Positions 1 to 4,750 of a stretch of DNA of 6,027 bases are shown here, piece after piece. The stretch comes from Spirochaetales bacterium. GTDB taxonomy: Bacteria; Spirochaetota; Spirochaetia; DSM-16054; Sediminispirochaetaceae. Within the stretch, counting starts at the first letter, position 1; each line of letters begins with the position of its first letter. Below the pieces are notes generated by a model. That model was not told where the DNA came from, did no database searches, and was given only the letters and a program-made list of their open reading frames with translations. The stretch is taken from positions 1-6,027 of the forward strand of contig JAASTM010000169.1 in the NCBI GenBank assembly GCA_021767325.1, given 5' to 3'. Position numbers and translations under genes: made by a program.

Positions 1-427
1 GCCGCTGTGGCCTGTATTTTATCAGAATTATCCCGGTAAGCAAATCAATCACGCTTATGAACAGCAAAAGCGGCACCATTCGCCCGAAAATTGTAGCCGG
101 AACCATAATCCCCGCCGAAGGATTAATATAGGCCAGGATGACCGAAACGACTCCCAGCTCATAGAGCAGCAGCAGTAGTCCGGCGGCCACCTGCAGTAGC
201 TTCACGGCCCCGACTGCCCGGGCAACTATCTGAAACCTCAGCGGCCGCAGGGCCGCAAGGGCCGTACCGAGAAGAGTGGCAAATGCGTAGGAGAGAACCC
301 AGAAGAAGAAAAACTGATACTCCTGGGACTGCAAAGGGTTTAAAAACGTATGCAAAAGATTCACGATCAGGATATATCGGATTATCTCCCACACACCGGC
401 TACACTGGGAATTATTCGCTGTCTCAT
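1..427 (-). CDS. Multi-pass membrane protein, unknown function (C-terminus cut by window edge)
   Basis: Reading the minus strand from the ATG at 427-425 gives 142 uninterrupted codons to the left edge, so the gene is partial at its C-terminus. I do not recognise the family. The visible part is very hydrophobic, with about four likely membrane segments: residues 12-30, 39-60, 73-100 and 115-136. A short basic stretch, RPLRFQIVAR (61-70), separates the second and third. No soluble domain or catalytic motif is visible. The start is the first ATG after a good sigma-70-like promoter on the same strand (-10 only 9 nt upstream), with no Shine-Dalgarno sequence, so translation may be leaderless or start at a later GTG (codon 12). 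It is divergent from ctpA with 117 bp between the starts. The continuous hydrophobic reading frame makes a real gene likely; its function is open. Confidence 0.7.
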   Translation of the reverse strand, partial: MRQRIIPSVAGVWEIIRYILIVNLLHTFLNPLQSQEYQFFFFWVLSYAFATLLGTALAALRPLRFQIVARAVGAVKLLQVAAGLLLLLYELGVVSVILAYINPSAGIMVPATIFGRMVPLLLFISVIDLLTGIILIKYRPQR

Positions 428-436
428 CTAAAGCAA

Positions 437-465
437 AGTGTACGCACAGTATTGGGTGAGGTCAA
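437..465 (-). promoter_or_regulatory. Candidate sigma-70 promoter for the leftward membrane-protein gene
   Basis: On the minus strand, TTGACC (465-460) is followed after exactly 17 nt by TACACT (442-437). That is 5 of 6 and 4 of 6 matches to the -35 and -10 consensus. The start codon lies 9 nt beyond the -10, so the predicted transcript would begin almost at the ATG. Called by eye. Confidence 0.45.
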
Positions 466-490
466 TAGTAAGCAGTAATTAGATATAAGC

Positions 491-518
491 TTGACAAACG
501 AGTCGAAACCTAGAGAAT
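491..518 (+). promoter_or_regulatory. Candidate sigma-70 promoter for the ctpA operon
   Basis: A perfect -35 hexamer TTGACA (491-496) is followed after 16 nt by GAGAAT (513-518), 4 of 6 to the -10 consensus. Transcription would start near 525, giving a leader of about 20 nt that carries the ctpA ribosome binding site. This is the only good promoter candidate upstream of the four-gene run. It is back to back with the leftward promoter at 437-465. Confidence 0.45.
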
Positions 519-533
519 GAAAGTAGAACTATA

Positions 534-540
534 GAGAGGT
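534..540 (+). promoter_or_regulatory. Ribosome binding site of ctpA
   Basis: The purine-rich GAGAGGT ends 4 nt before the ATG at 545. It fixes that ATG as the start, in agreement with the signal peptide that begins there. Confidence 0.6.
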
Positions 541-544
541 TTAC

Positions 545-2095
545 ATGAAAAACGGCGACAAACTCACCTGGATCGGAGCTGCAAGTGCACTGTTTATCTT
601 CGGGCTGGTAGTTACCTTTACCCCCCGGGTCTCGGCACAGCAGTCTCCACAGGCGACCCAACAGTATATCGACCGCATTCAATACGCATTCAATTTTATT
701 CTGCAGAACTATGTGGACGAGGTTCCCCCGGAACAGCTGTACGAAGGAGCCATGCAGGGACTCTTCGACAGTCTGGATGATCCCTATTCCTATTATCTGA
801 CCGCCACCGATATGGAAGATCTGACCGACACCACTACCGGCAAGTTCGGCGGAGTCGGCTTGTACATCAGCAAGCCGGCCGAATCGGATGAGGACCCGCA
901 GGCCGACAACGGCCGGGATGCCTTTATAAAGGTGGTCGCTCCGATTGAAGACACCCCGGCCTACCGGGCCGGAATCCACGCCGGAGATTACATCACCAAG
1001 ATAGAAGGTGAGTCTACCAAAAAGCTCACCGTCGACGATGTGGTCGACCGGCTGCGCGGCGAGCCGGGCAGTACAGTGACAGTCACGATTCTGCGCGGCA
1101 AGGACATCACCTTCGATGTCGATATTACCCGCGCTATAATCGAAATCCCGACGGTCAAACACGACATGATCAACGAGAACATCGGTTACATCCGAATTAT
1201 CCAGTTCACTCCCTACACGGATGACCGGGTAAAAGAGGCACTAGACGAGTTCAAACAGAATAACTACTCCAAACTGATAATCGACGTACGGCAGAACCCC
1301 GGCGGACTGCTGACCTCGGTAGTGGACACCGTCGACATGATTGTTTCGGAGGGCACCATCGTCAGCACCCGCTCGCGCATTGCCCAGGAAAACGAGGTGT
1401 TTACCGCCGATCGACAACGGGATGTTGATCCGGAAGTGCCCATTGTGGTACTGATCGACCAGGGCTCGGCCTCTGCTTCCGAGATACTGGCCGGCGCACT
1501 GAAGGATACCGGCCGTGCCGTACTCATTGGTGAGACCAGTTTCGGCAAGGGATCGGTACAGAAGATCATTCCCTTCGGCCAGAGCGGCTTCAAGCTGACC
1601 ATTTCGCGCTACTATACCCCGGCCGGCATCAATATCGACAAGGTCGGAATCGATCCGGACATCGAGGTCAAAGAACCGGAACTGACCGAAGAGGACAACG
1701 AGGATCTGAAAGAGATTTTCGAGGAGCGGCTCATATCCGAGTTCGTGGATGGTAATCCCGAGGCCTCCGAGCGGCAGCGCGAGCAGTTCGTGCAGCAGCT
1801 GAAGCGGGAGTACGATATCAATCTGGAAGACCGTCTACTGCGTAAACTCATCCGTAACGAGTTTCAGCGTCGTATGGACTTTCCGCCGGTGTACGACCTC
1901 AAATACGACCGGCCGCTGCAGAAGGCGGTCGAACTGTTGGAGGACGGCGAGATCTCCGACATGATTGAAGAGGCTCAGAAAAATGCCCCCGCCGGCGGAG
2001 CGAGCGGAAATTCCGCCGCCAACGGGGCAATCGACTTCGACCTGTTCGATTTTCCCGCGGCAGGATCGCAGCGCAAGGAGAAGCCGAAACCATGA
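545..2095 (+). CDS. ctpA: Carboxy-terminal processing protease, peptidase family S41 (CtpA/Tsp)
   Basis: A secreted serine protease of the CtpA/Prc family, which trims or degrades periplasmic and envelope proteins from their C-termini. The 516-residue protein opens with a signal sequence: Lys2/Lys6, a hydrophobic core at about 8-26, and VSA-QQ as likely cleavage site near residue 31. It may instead remain an uncleaved anchor. A conserved helical N-terminal region (40-95) is followed by a PDZ domain (about 98-190) and the S41 core (about 210-375). The Ser/Lys dyad is visible as Ser310 within GSASASE (307-313) and Lys335 within SFGKGSVQ (332-339), 25 residues apart as in Tsp and plant D1 protease. 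Gln339 sits where the family's accessory Gln lies. NPGG (251-254) is the usual turn. The tail (376-516) is acidic and helical, then low-complexity Ala/Gly/Asn and basic (KEKPKP); it is longer than in minimal CtpA proteins. First gene of the operon; its TGA overlaps the yjbQ ATG. Confidence 0.95.
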   Translation: MKNGDKLTWIGAASALFIFGLVVTFTPRVSAQQSPQATQQYIDRIQYAFNFILQNYVDEVPPEQLYEGAMQGLFDSLDDPYSYYLTATDMEDLTDTTTGKFGGVGLYISKPAESDEDPQADNGRDAFIKVVAPIEDTPAYRAGIHAGDYITKIEGESTKKLTVDDVVDRLRGEPGSTVTVTILRGKDITFDVDITRAIIEIPTVKHDMINENIGYIRIIQFTPYTDDRVKEALDEFKQNNYSKLIIDVRQNPGGLLTSVVDTVDMIVSEGTIVSTRSRIAQENEVFTADRQRDVDPEVPIVVLIDQGSASASEILAGALKDTGRAVLIGETSFGKGSVQKIIPFGQSGFKLTISRYYTPAGINIDKVGIDPDIEVKEPELTEEDNEDLKEIFEERLISEFVDGNPEASERQREQFVQQLKREYDINLEDRLLRKLIRNEFQRRMDFPPVYDLKYDRPLQKAVELLEDGEISDMIEEAQKNAPAGGASGNSAANGAIDFDLFDFPAAGSQRKEKPKP

Positions 2096-2490
2096 AACAC
2101 GTAACATTGAGCATACGTACCGGGGCTCACACCGAGCTCAACGACATTACCTCGCAGGTGGCTAGAGCGGTCAGCGAGAGCGGCGTTCAGGACGGACGCT
2201 GCACGGTCTACATTCCGCACACAACCTGCGGGGTCACCATCAACGAGAACGCCGACCCCTCAGTGAAAAAGGATATCTTGAAAGAGCTGAACAAGGTCAT
2301 TCCCCTCAACGACAACTATGCCCATATGGAGGGAAACTCGGCCGCTCACATAAAATCCTCACTGATGGGTTTCAGCGTCACCATACCGGTCAGCGGCGGA
2401 CGCATGATGCTGGGCACCTGGCAGGGAATCTACTTGTGCGAGTTCGACGGGCCGCGCAGCCGCAAAGCGGTAGTTTCGGTCGACGATTAG
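2092..2490 (+). CDS. yjbQ: YjbQ family protein (UPF0047), possible secondary thiamine-phosphate synthase
   Basis: A small 132-residue protein of the YjbQ family, full length for the family. The signatures are clear: HTTCGVTINENADP (43-56), HMEGNSAAHIK (78-88), and LGTWQGIY followed by EFDGPRSRK (107-125). His43, His78 and His86 lie in the most conserved positions and are likely catalytic or metal-binding. Some family members show weak thiamine-phosphate synthase activity and can rescue E. coli thiE mutants, but the physiological role is unsettled, so the enzymatic name is a family-level inference. No thiamine gene or TPP riboswitch is seen nearby. The ATG overlaps the ctpA stop (ATGA), implying translational coupling. 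AAGGAG (2075-2080) lies 11 nt upstream inside ctpA, a slightly long spacing. Cytoplasmic; no signal peptide. Confidence 0.92.
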   Translation: MKHVTLSIRTGAHTELNDITSQVARAVSESGVQDGRCTVYIPHTTCGVTINENADPSVKKDILKELNKVIPLNDNYAHMEGNSAAHIKSSLMGFSVTIPVSGGRMMLGTWQGIYLCEFDGPRSRKAVVSVDD

Positions 2491-2493
2491 GAC

Positions 2494-2505
2494 CGGGTTA
2501 ACCCG
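2494..2505. repeat. 12-bp perfect palindrome overlapping the rsmE start codon
   Basis: CGGGTTAACCCG is a perfect palindrome filling most of the 14-nt gap between yjbQ and rsmE; its last G is the first base of the rsmE GTG. A hairpin would have little or no loop. It may be a binding site or chance. Confidence 0.35.
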
Positions 2506-3332
2506 TGCGCCGCTACCTGCTGCCCGAGGACACCGGACGGGATCGCCCGGCGGACCACTCGGCGGGCAAGCCGCCCCGGTCCCGGATCCGCCTCACCGGC
2601 GATGAGTTCCACTACCTGGTACACGTTCTGCGCTACAGCCAGGGCAGCCGCTTCGAGGCGATCGACCGGCAGGGCCGGCTGTATATGGCCGCAATAAGCC
2701 GGGTCCACGCCGACGCGCTGGAACTCGAACTCCAGGCCGTAGCACCGACACCCTCAGGGTCGCCGGAGTATTACCTGTATCAGGCCCTGCTGAAAGGCAA
2801 AAAAATGGAGTCAGTGCTGCGGCAGGCGGCGGCCGCCGGGATCCACCACATCGTTCCACTGCAGAGCGAACACGCCGTGACAAAGATAGAAAACCCGCAG
2901 CGGGAGGAGAAAAAGCTCTCACGCTGGGAGGCAGTCATCAAAGAGGCGATTCAGCAGAGCGGCAGCAGTGTCATTACCCGCATACATCCCGCCACCACCC
3001 TGCAGGCTGTCAAAAAAATTTGGTCGAGCTCGACTTTAGGGCTCTTTTTTCATGAGGTACCCCTTGAAAATGGCTCGCTTCACAGGTATCTTTCCAGTTG
3101 CCCTCACAAGGTAGCACTCTTTATCGGTCCGGAAGGCGGGTTCTCACCAAACGAAGTAGACCTGCTGCGCAGCATCAGCTGCCGTCCGGTACATCTGCAC
3201 ACCAACATTTTGAGGGCCGAAACAGCCGCCATTTATGCAATCGGGGCCGTACAAACAATTGTAGGGGAGAAAAACCAGTGGAAACCCGTACTCCAATCTC
3301 CGGAAACGACGGACACAGCCGAATCTCGGTAA
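2505..3332 (+). CDS. rsmE: 16S rRNA m3U1498 methyltransferase RsmE
   Basis: A SPOUT-class methyltransferase that uses S-adenosylmethionine to N3-methylate U1498 of 16S rRNA in the 30S subunit. The N-terminal PUA-like RNA-binding part covers about 1-80 (RIRLTGDEFHYLVHVLR, 27-43). The SPOUT domain follows: LYQALLKGKKMESVLRQAAA (91-110), EAIQQSG (147-153), FIGPEGGFSPNEVDLLR (206-222) and the knot motif NILRAETAAIYA (234-245). The two last blocks form the cofactor site. Length is 275 against roughly 240-250 usually. The surplus is a hydrophilic insertion at about 8-26 and a C-terminal tail from about 254 that is read through the next gene's start. The GTG start matches the family's N-terminus (RRYLLPE). 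The only upstream ribosome-binding candidate is the weak AGGA at 2489-2492 in the yjbQ stop, so coupling to yjbQ translation is likely. A terminator-like hairpin lies inside it at 3026-3050. Confidence 0.93.
   Translation: MRRYLLPEDTGRDRPADHSAGKPPRSRIRLTGDEFHYLVHVLRYSQGSRFEAIDRQGRLYMAAISRVHADALELELQAVAPTPSGSPEYYLYQALLKGKKMESVLRQAAAAGIHHIVPLQSEHAVTKIENPQREEKKLSRWEAVIKEAIQQSGSSVITRIHPATTLQAVKKIWSSSTLGLFFHEVPLENGSLHRYLSSCPHKVALFIGPEGGFSPNEVDLLRSISCRPVHLHTNILRAETAAIYAIGAVQTIVGEKNQWKPVLQSPETTDTAESR
3026..3050 (+). terminator. Terminator-like hairpin plus T6 inside rsmE
   Basis: GAGCTC (3026-3031) pairs with GGGCTC (3039-3044) in a 6-bp stem with one G-U pair, around a 7-nt loop. Six T residues (3045-3050) follow directly, and an A7 run lies at 3012-3018. 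The geometry is that of an intrinsic terminator, but it lies within rsmE, where translating ribosomes would normally prevent it from acting. It may be chance, as the T run encodes Phe-Phe. Confidence 0.3.
3263..3269 (+). promoter_or_regulatory. Ribosome binding site fixing the GTG start of the WecG/TagA-like gene
   Basis: AGGGGAG lies inside the 3' end of rsmE, 8 nt before the GTG at 3278. It is the strongest ribosome binding site in the operon's interior. It selects GTG 3278 over the open frame that extends upstream to 3098, whose translation resembles no family. Confidence 0.65.
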
Positions 3333-4045
3333 TCGGCGTTCCGATCGACGTACTACCGGAAAAGGACATCGAAGAGACCGTCAGAAATTACCTCGATGAT
3401 CAGGGAAAGCACCAGATCGTGTTTCTGACACTATGGGATGTACTGCGCGCCCGCGGCAACAGCGACTTTGCCCGGACAGTCCACGAAGCCGGGCTGGTCA
3501 TTCCTACCTCGAAAAGCATACAGAAAGCGGCTAAATTCCTGCACAAGCGCGAACCGGTCCGTTATATGCCCTTTTCATTTGTGATCCGTTTGCTGGGAGT
3601 GCTGGAGAAACACGGCAAGAGCGTCTATTTGGTGGGTCTGCGGCCGGAATTCCTGCACACCGCATCGGCTAATCTCCGCGACAGCTTCCCGGGACTGCAG
3701 ATAGTCGGCCGCTACGCCGGGTATTTCTCGAAGGAGCGCGAAAAAGACGTGGTCACCGCCATCAAAAAGGCCGGCCCCTCGCTGGTACTGGCAGGTCCGG
3801 GCGTGACCAAAGGCAGACTCTGGTTTCGCAAGCACCGCAAAGACCTCCCGGTGGGGCTTTCTCTGTGGTGCGGCGAGTGTTTCGAAATATTCAGCGGAAA
3901 ACGGGACAAACCGGCCGAGAAGAGCTGGAACCGCGGAACCTACTGGCTGCGGGACATCATCCGCCGACCCTGGACCATCCTCAGGATATTTTACTACACC
4001 TACTTTTTGCTGCTCTTGTTAATTTACCGTATCAAGGGCGAATAA
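3278..4045 (+). CDS. Divergent WecG/TagA/CpsF-type glycosyltransferase-like protein, probably altered active site
   Basis: A 255-residue protein with the pattern of WecG/TagA/CpsF proteins (GT26), which move N-acetylmannosamine-type sugars onto lipid-linked intermediates in envelope polymer synthesis. Recognisable parts are ISVIGVPIDVLPEKDIEE (16-33), YLVG (117-120), FPGLQIVGRYAGYF (137-150), the SLVLAGPG strand (168-175) and the SGKRDKPAEKSWNRGTYWLR block (206-225). Several family signatures differ. TLN is TLW (51-53), the PDG carrying the catalytic Asp is PTS (76-78), the downstream G-x-D is PFS (98-100), and PKQE is about TKGR (177-180). The C-terminus is very hydrophobic (237-250, FYYTYFLLLLLIYR), probably a membrane anchor in place of the usual C-terminal appendage. 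Its first 55 nt overlap the end of rsmE in another frame. Membership is judged from the motif pattern; whether it transfers sugar at all is doubtful. Confidence 0.78.
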   Translation: METRTPISGNDGHSRISVIGVPIDVLPEKDIEETVRNYLDDQGKHQIVFLTLWDVLRARGNSDFARTVHEAGLVIPTSKSIQKAAKFLHKREPVRYMPFSFVIRLLGVLEKHGKSVYLVGLRPEFLHTASANLRDSFPGLQIVGRYAGYFSKEREKDVVTAIKKAGPSLVLAGPGVTKGRLWFRKHRKDLPVGLSLWCGECFEIFSGKRDKPAEKSWNRGTYWLRDIIRRPWTILRIFYYTYFLLLLLIYRIKGE

Positions 4046-4055
4046 GCCTCCGGCA

Positions 4056-4073
4056 GCCCGCACCCGGCGGGGC
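4056..4073. terminator. GC-rich hairpin between convergent operon and fxsA, weak terminator candidate
   Basis: GCCCGC (4056-4061) can pair with GCGGGGC (4067-4073) with one bulged G and a 5-nt loop. It lies 10 nt after the operon's last stop and 8 nt beyond the fxsA stop. There is no T run on either strand, so it would be a poor intrinsic terminator. Confidence 0.2.
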
Positions 4074-4081
4074 CCCTACAG

Positions 4082-4531
4082 CTACAGCTCGTACAGTTTC
4101 AGGTACTCGTACAGCTCTTTGAAGCGCTCTTCCATCGACCCGGCCAGAGCCCGGCCGATTGCCCTGCGCAGCCCCGGCATCAGAAGAAACAGCCCGAGCA
4201 CATCCCCGATAAACCCCGGGGTAATCAGCAGCACCGCCGCCACCAGCAGCCCCGCCAGTTCAAAGAACTCGATCCCCGGATAGTAGCCCTGCTTGATCCG
4301 CGAATGCATCGTCTCCAGCACCCCGCGGATTACCAGAAAGGCGAGAAAGAGACCGAGCATCCCAGTGGCAGTTACCACCGCCATCAGCGCATGCTTCGGA
4401 ACCACATCCACCAGCTGAACCAGCACATACATATCCGCAATCGGGATAAGCGAGAGAAGCAGTATGAGATAAAGCAGTCTCAGGATAAAACCGCTGTCTA
4501 AAAAGCGCATTAAGGACCGAATTTCCAACAT
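4082..4531 (-). CDS. fxsA: FxsA family membrane protein
   Basis: A 149-residue inner-membrane protein of the FxsA family. E. coli FxsA, when overproduced, relieves exclusion of phage T7 by the F plasmid; its normal role is unknown. The family pattern is clear: a first membrane segment (14-32) containing LIP and IADMYVLVQL, a second (48-68) with TATGMLGLFLA, the linker RIKQGYYPG (78-86), then LLITPGFIGDVLGLFLLMPG (101-120), the hallmark of the family, followed by LRR. The tail (131-149) is charged and Tyr/Leu-rich. The frame stays open up to 4675, but the hydrophilic 48-residue extension has no family resemblance, so I chose the ATG at 4531. There is no Shine-Dalgarno upstream; ATG 4510 (residue 8) is the alternative. 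It converges on the operon end (36-nt gap) and diverges from the sigma-54 activator. Confidence 0.85.
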   Translation of the reverse strand: MLEIRSLMRFLDSGFILRLLYLILLLSLIPIADMYVLVQLVDVVPKHALMAVVTATGMLGLFLAFLVIRGVLETMHSRIKQGYYPGIEFFELAGLLVAAVLLITPGFIGDVLGLFLLMPGLRRAIGRALAGSMEERFKELYEYLKLYEL

Positions 4532-4540
4532 AGCAGAAAA

Positions 4541-4569
4541 AGAGTACCACAGAGACCGCCTGTGTACAA
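4541..4569 (-). promoter_or_regulatory. Weak candidate promoter for fxsA
   Basis: On the minus strand, TTGTAC (4569-4564) and TACTCT (4546-4541) are 17 nt apart. Each matches only 3 of 6 consensus bases. The -10 sits 9 nt before the chosen ATG, as for the leftward gene at 427. Confidence 0.25.
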
Positions 4570-4608
4570 GCCACAAAACTCCGTGAAAAAACCTGGAAAA
4601 ACCGGCCG

Positions 4609-4643
4609 GCCAGCGGGATACCGGTGGTTCCCCACCGGCTGGC
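4609..4643. repeat. Inverted repeat, long GC-rich hairpin in the fxsA/activator divergent region
   Basis: CCGGTGG (4621-4627) and CCACCGG (4632-4638) form a perfect 7-bp stem with a 4-nt loop. An outer stem GCCAG (4609-4613) with CTGGC (4639-4643) extends it past a 7-nt one-sided bulge (4614-4620). A transcript of either strand would fold here. No T run follows. Confidence 0.5.
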
Positions 4644-4666
4644 GCCGACTCGTTTCGCTCTCGGCG
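4643..4666. repeat. Second hairpin adjoining the first
   Basis: CGCCGA (4643-4648) pairs with TCGGCG (4661-4666) in a perfect 6-bp stem with a 12-nt loop. It shares base 4643 with the preceding hairpin, so the two either stack or compete at that base. Confidence 0.4.
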
Positions 4667-4679
4667 AGAAATCACTTCT

Positions 4680-4700
4680 ACAAACTCTCTGCAGGTTTGT
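4680..4700. repeat. Operator-like inverted repeat ACAAAC-N9-GTTTGT
   Basis: Two perfect 6-bp arms (4680-4685 and 4695-4700) flank a 9-nt spacer that includes the palindrome CTGCAG (4689-4694). It lies about 50 nt upstream of the activator's GTG, next to a possible -10 at 4723. Size and position suit a dimeric regulator site, but it could also be RNA structure. Confidence 0.35.
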
Positions 4701-4722
4701 TCCCCCCGCCCGCCGCATCACG

Positions 4723-4728
4723 TACTAT
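4723..4728 (+). promoter_or_regulatory. Possible -10 element for the activator gene
   Basis: TACTAT matches 4 of 6 bases of the -10 consensus and lies 22 nt before the GTG at 4751. The nearest -35-like hexamer (TTGTTC, 4697-4702) is 20 nt away, too far for a standard promoter. The inverted repeat at 4680-4700 overlaps this -35 position. Confidence 0.2.
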
Positions 4729-4741
4729 ATGTACAAAAAAA

Positions 4742-4745
4742 GGGA
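4742..4745 (+). promoter_or_regulatory. Ribosome binding site deciding the GTG start of the activator
   Basis: GGGA, preceded by an A run, lies 5 nt before GTG 4751. The alternative ATG at 4763 would be 17 nt away, and the open frame upstream to 4562 encodes nothing receiver-like, so GTG 4751 is preferred. Confidence 0.5.
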
Positions 4746-4750
4746 AAAAT

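Noticed and set aside
460..473. GG-N10-GC spacing resembling a sigma-54 -24/-12 promoter
   Set aside because: Beyond the GG and GC, agreement with TGGCAC-N5-TTGCA is poor, and it overlaps better sigma-70 elements. No convincing sigma-54 promoter was seen between genes.
479..1162. A 227-codon open frame on the minus strand, antisense to the start of ctpA
   Set aside because: It lies opposite a certain gene in GC-rich sequence, has no family resemblance or ribosome binding site, and crosses the ctpA promoter region. It is a shadow frame.
3012..3018. A7 run in rsmE as a programmed frameshift site
   Set aside because: The codon phase does not give a classic slippery heptamer, and a -1 shift reaches a stop by about 3055, cutting off the methyltransferase domain.
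3098..3277. In-frame upstream extension of the WecG/TagA-like gene inside rsmE
   Set aside because: The extension translates to basic, low-similarity sequence fully within conserved rsmE coding, and the strong ribosome binding site points to GTG 3278.
4532..4675. N-terminal extension of fxsA back to 4675
   Set aside because: It adds 48 hydrophilic, Arg-rich residues not found in the FxsA pattern and also spans the intergenic hairpins.
4260..4721. 153-codon minus-strand frame overlapping fxsA in another frame
   Set aside because: It overlaps the membrane-protein coding of fxsA and the intergenic hairpins and shows no domain pattern.
4562..4750. Upstream extension of the sigma-54 activator frame from a GTG at 4562
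   Set aside because: The 63 extra residues are not receiver-like and cover the hairpins of the intergenic region; GTG 4751 has a ribosome binding site and starts exactly at the receiver's first strand.
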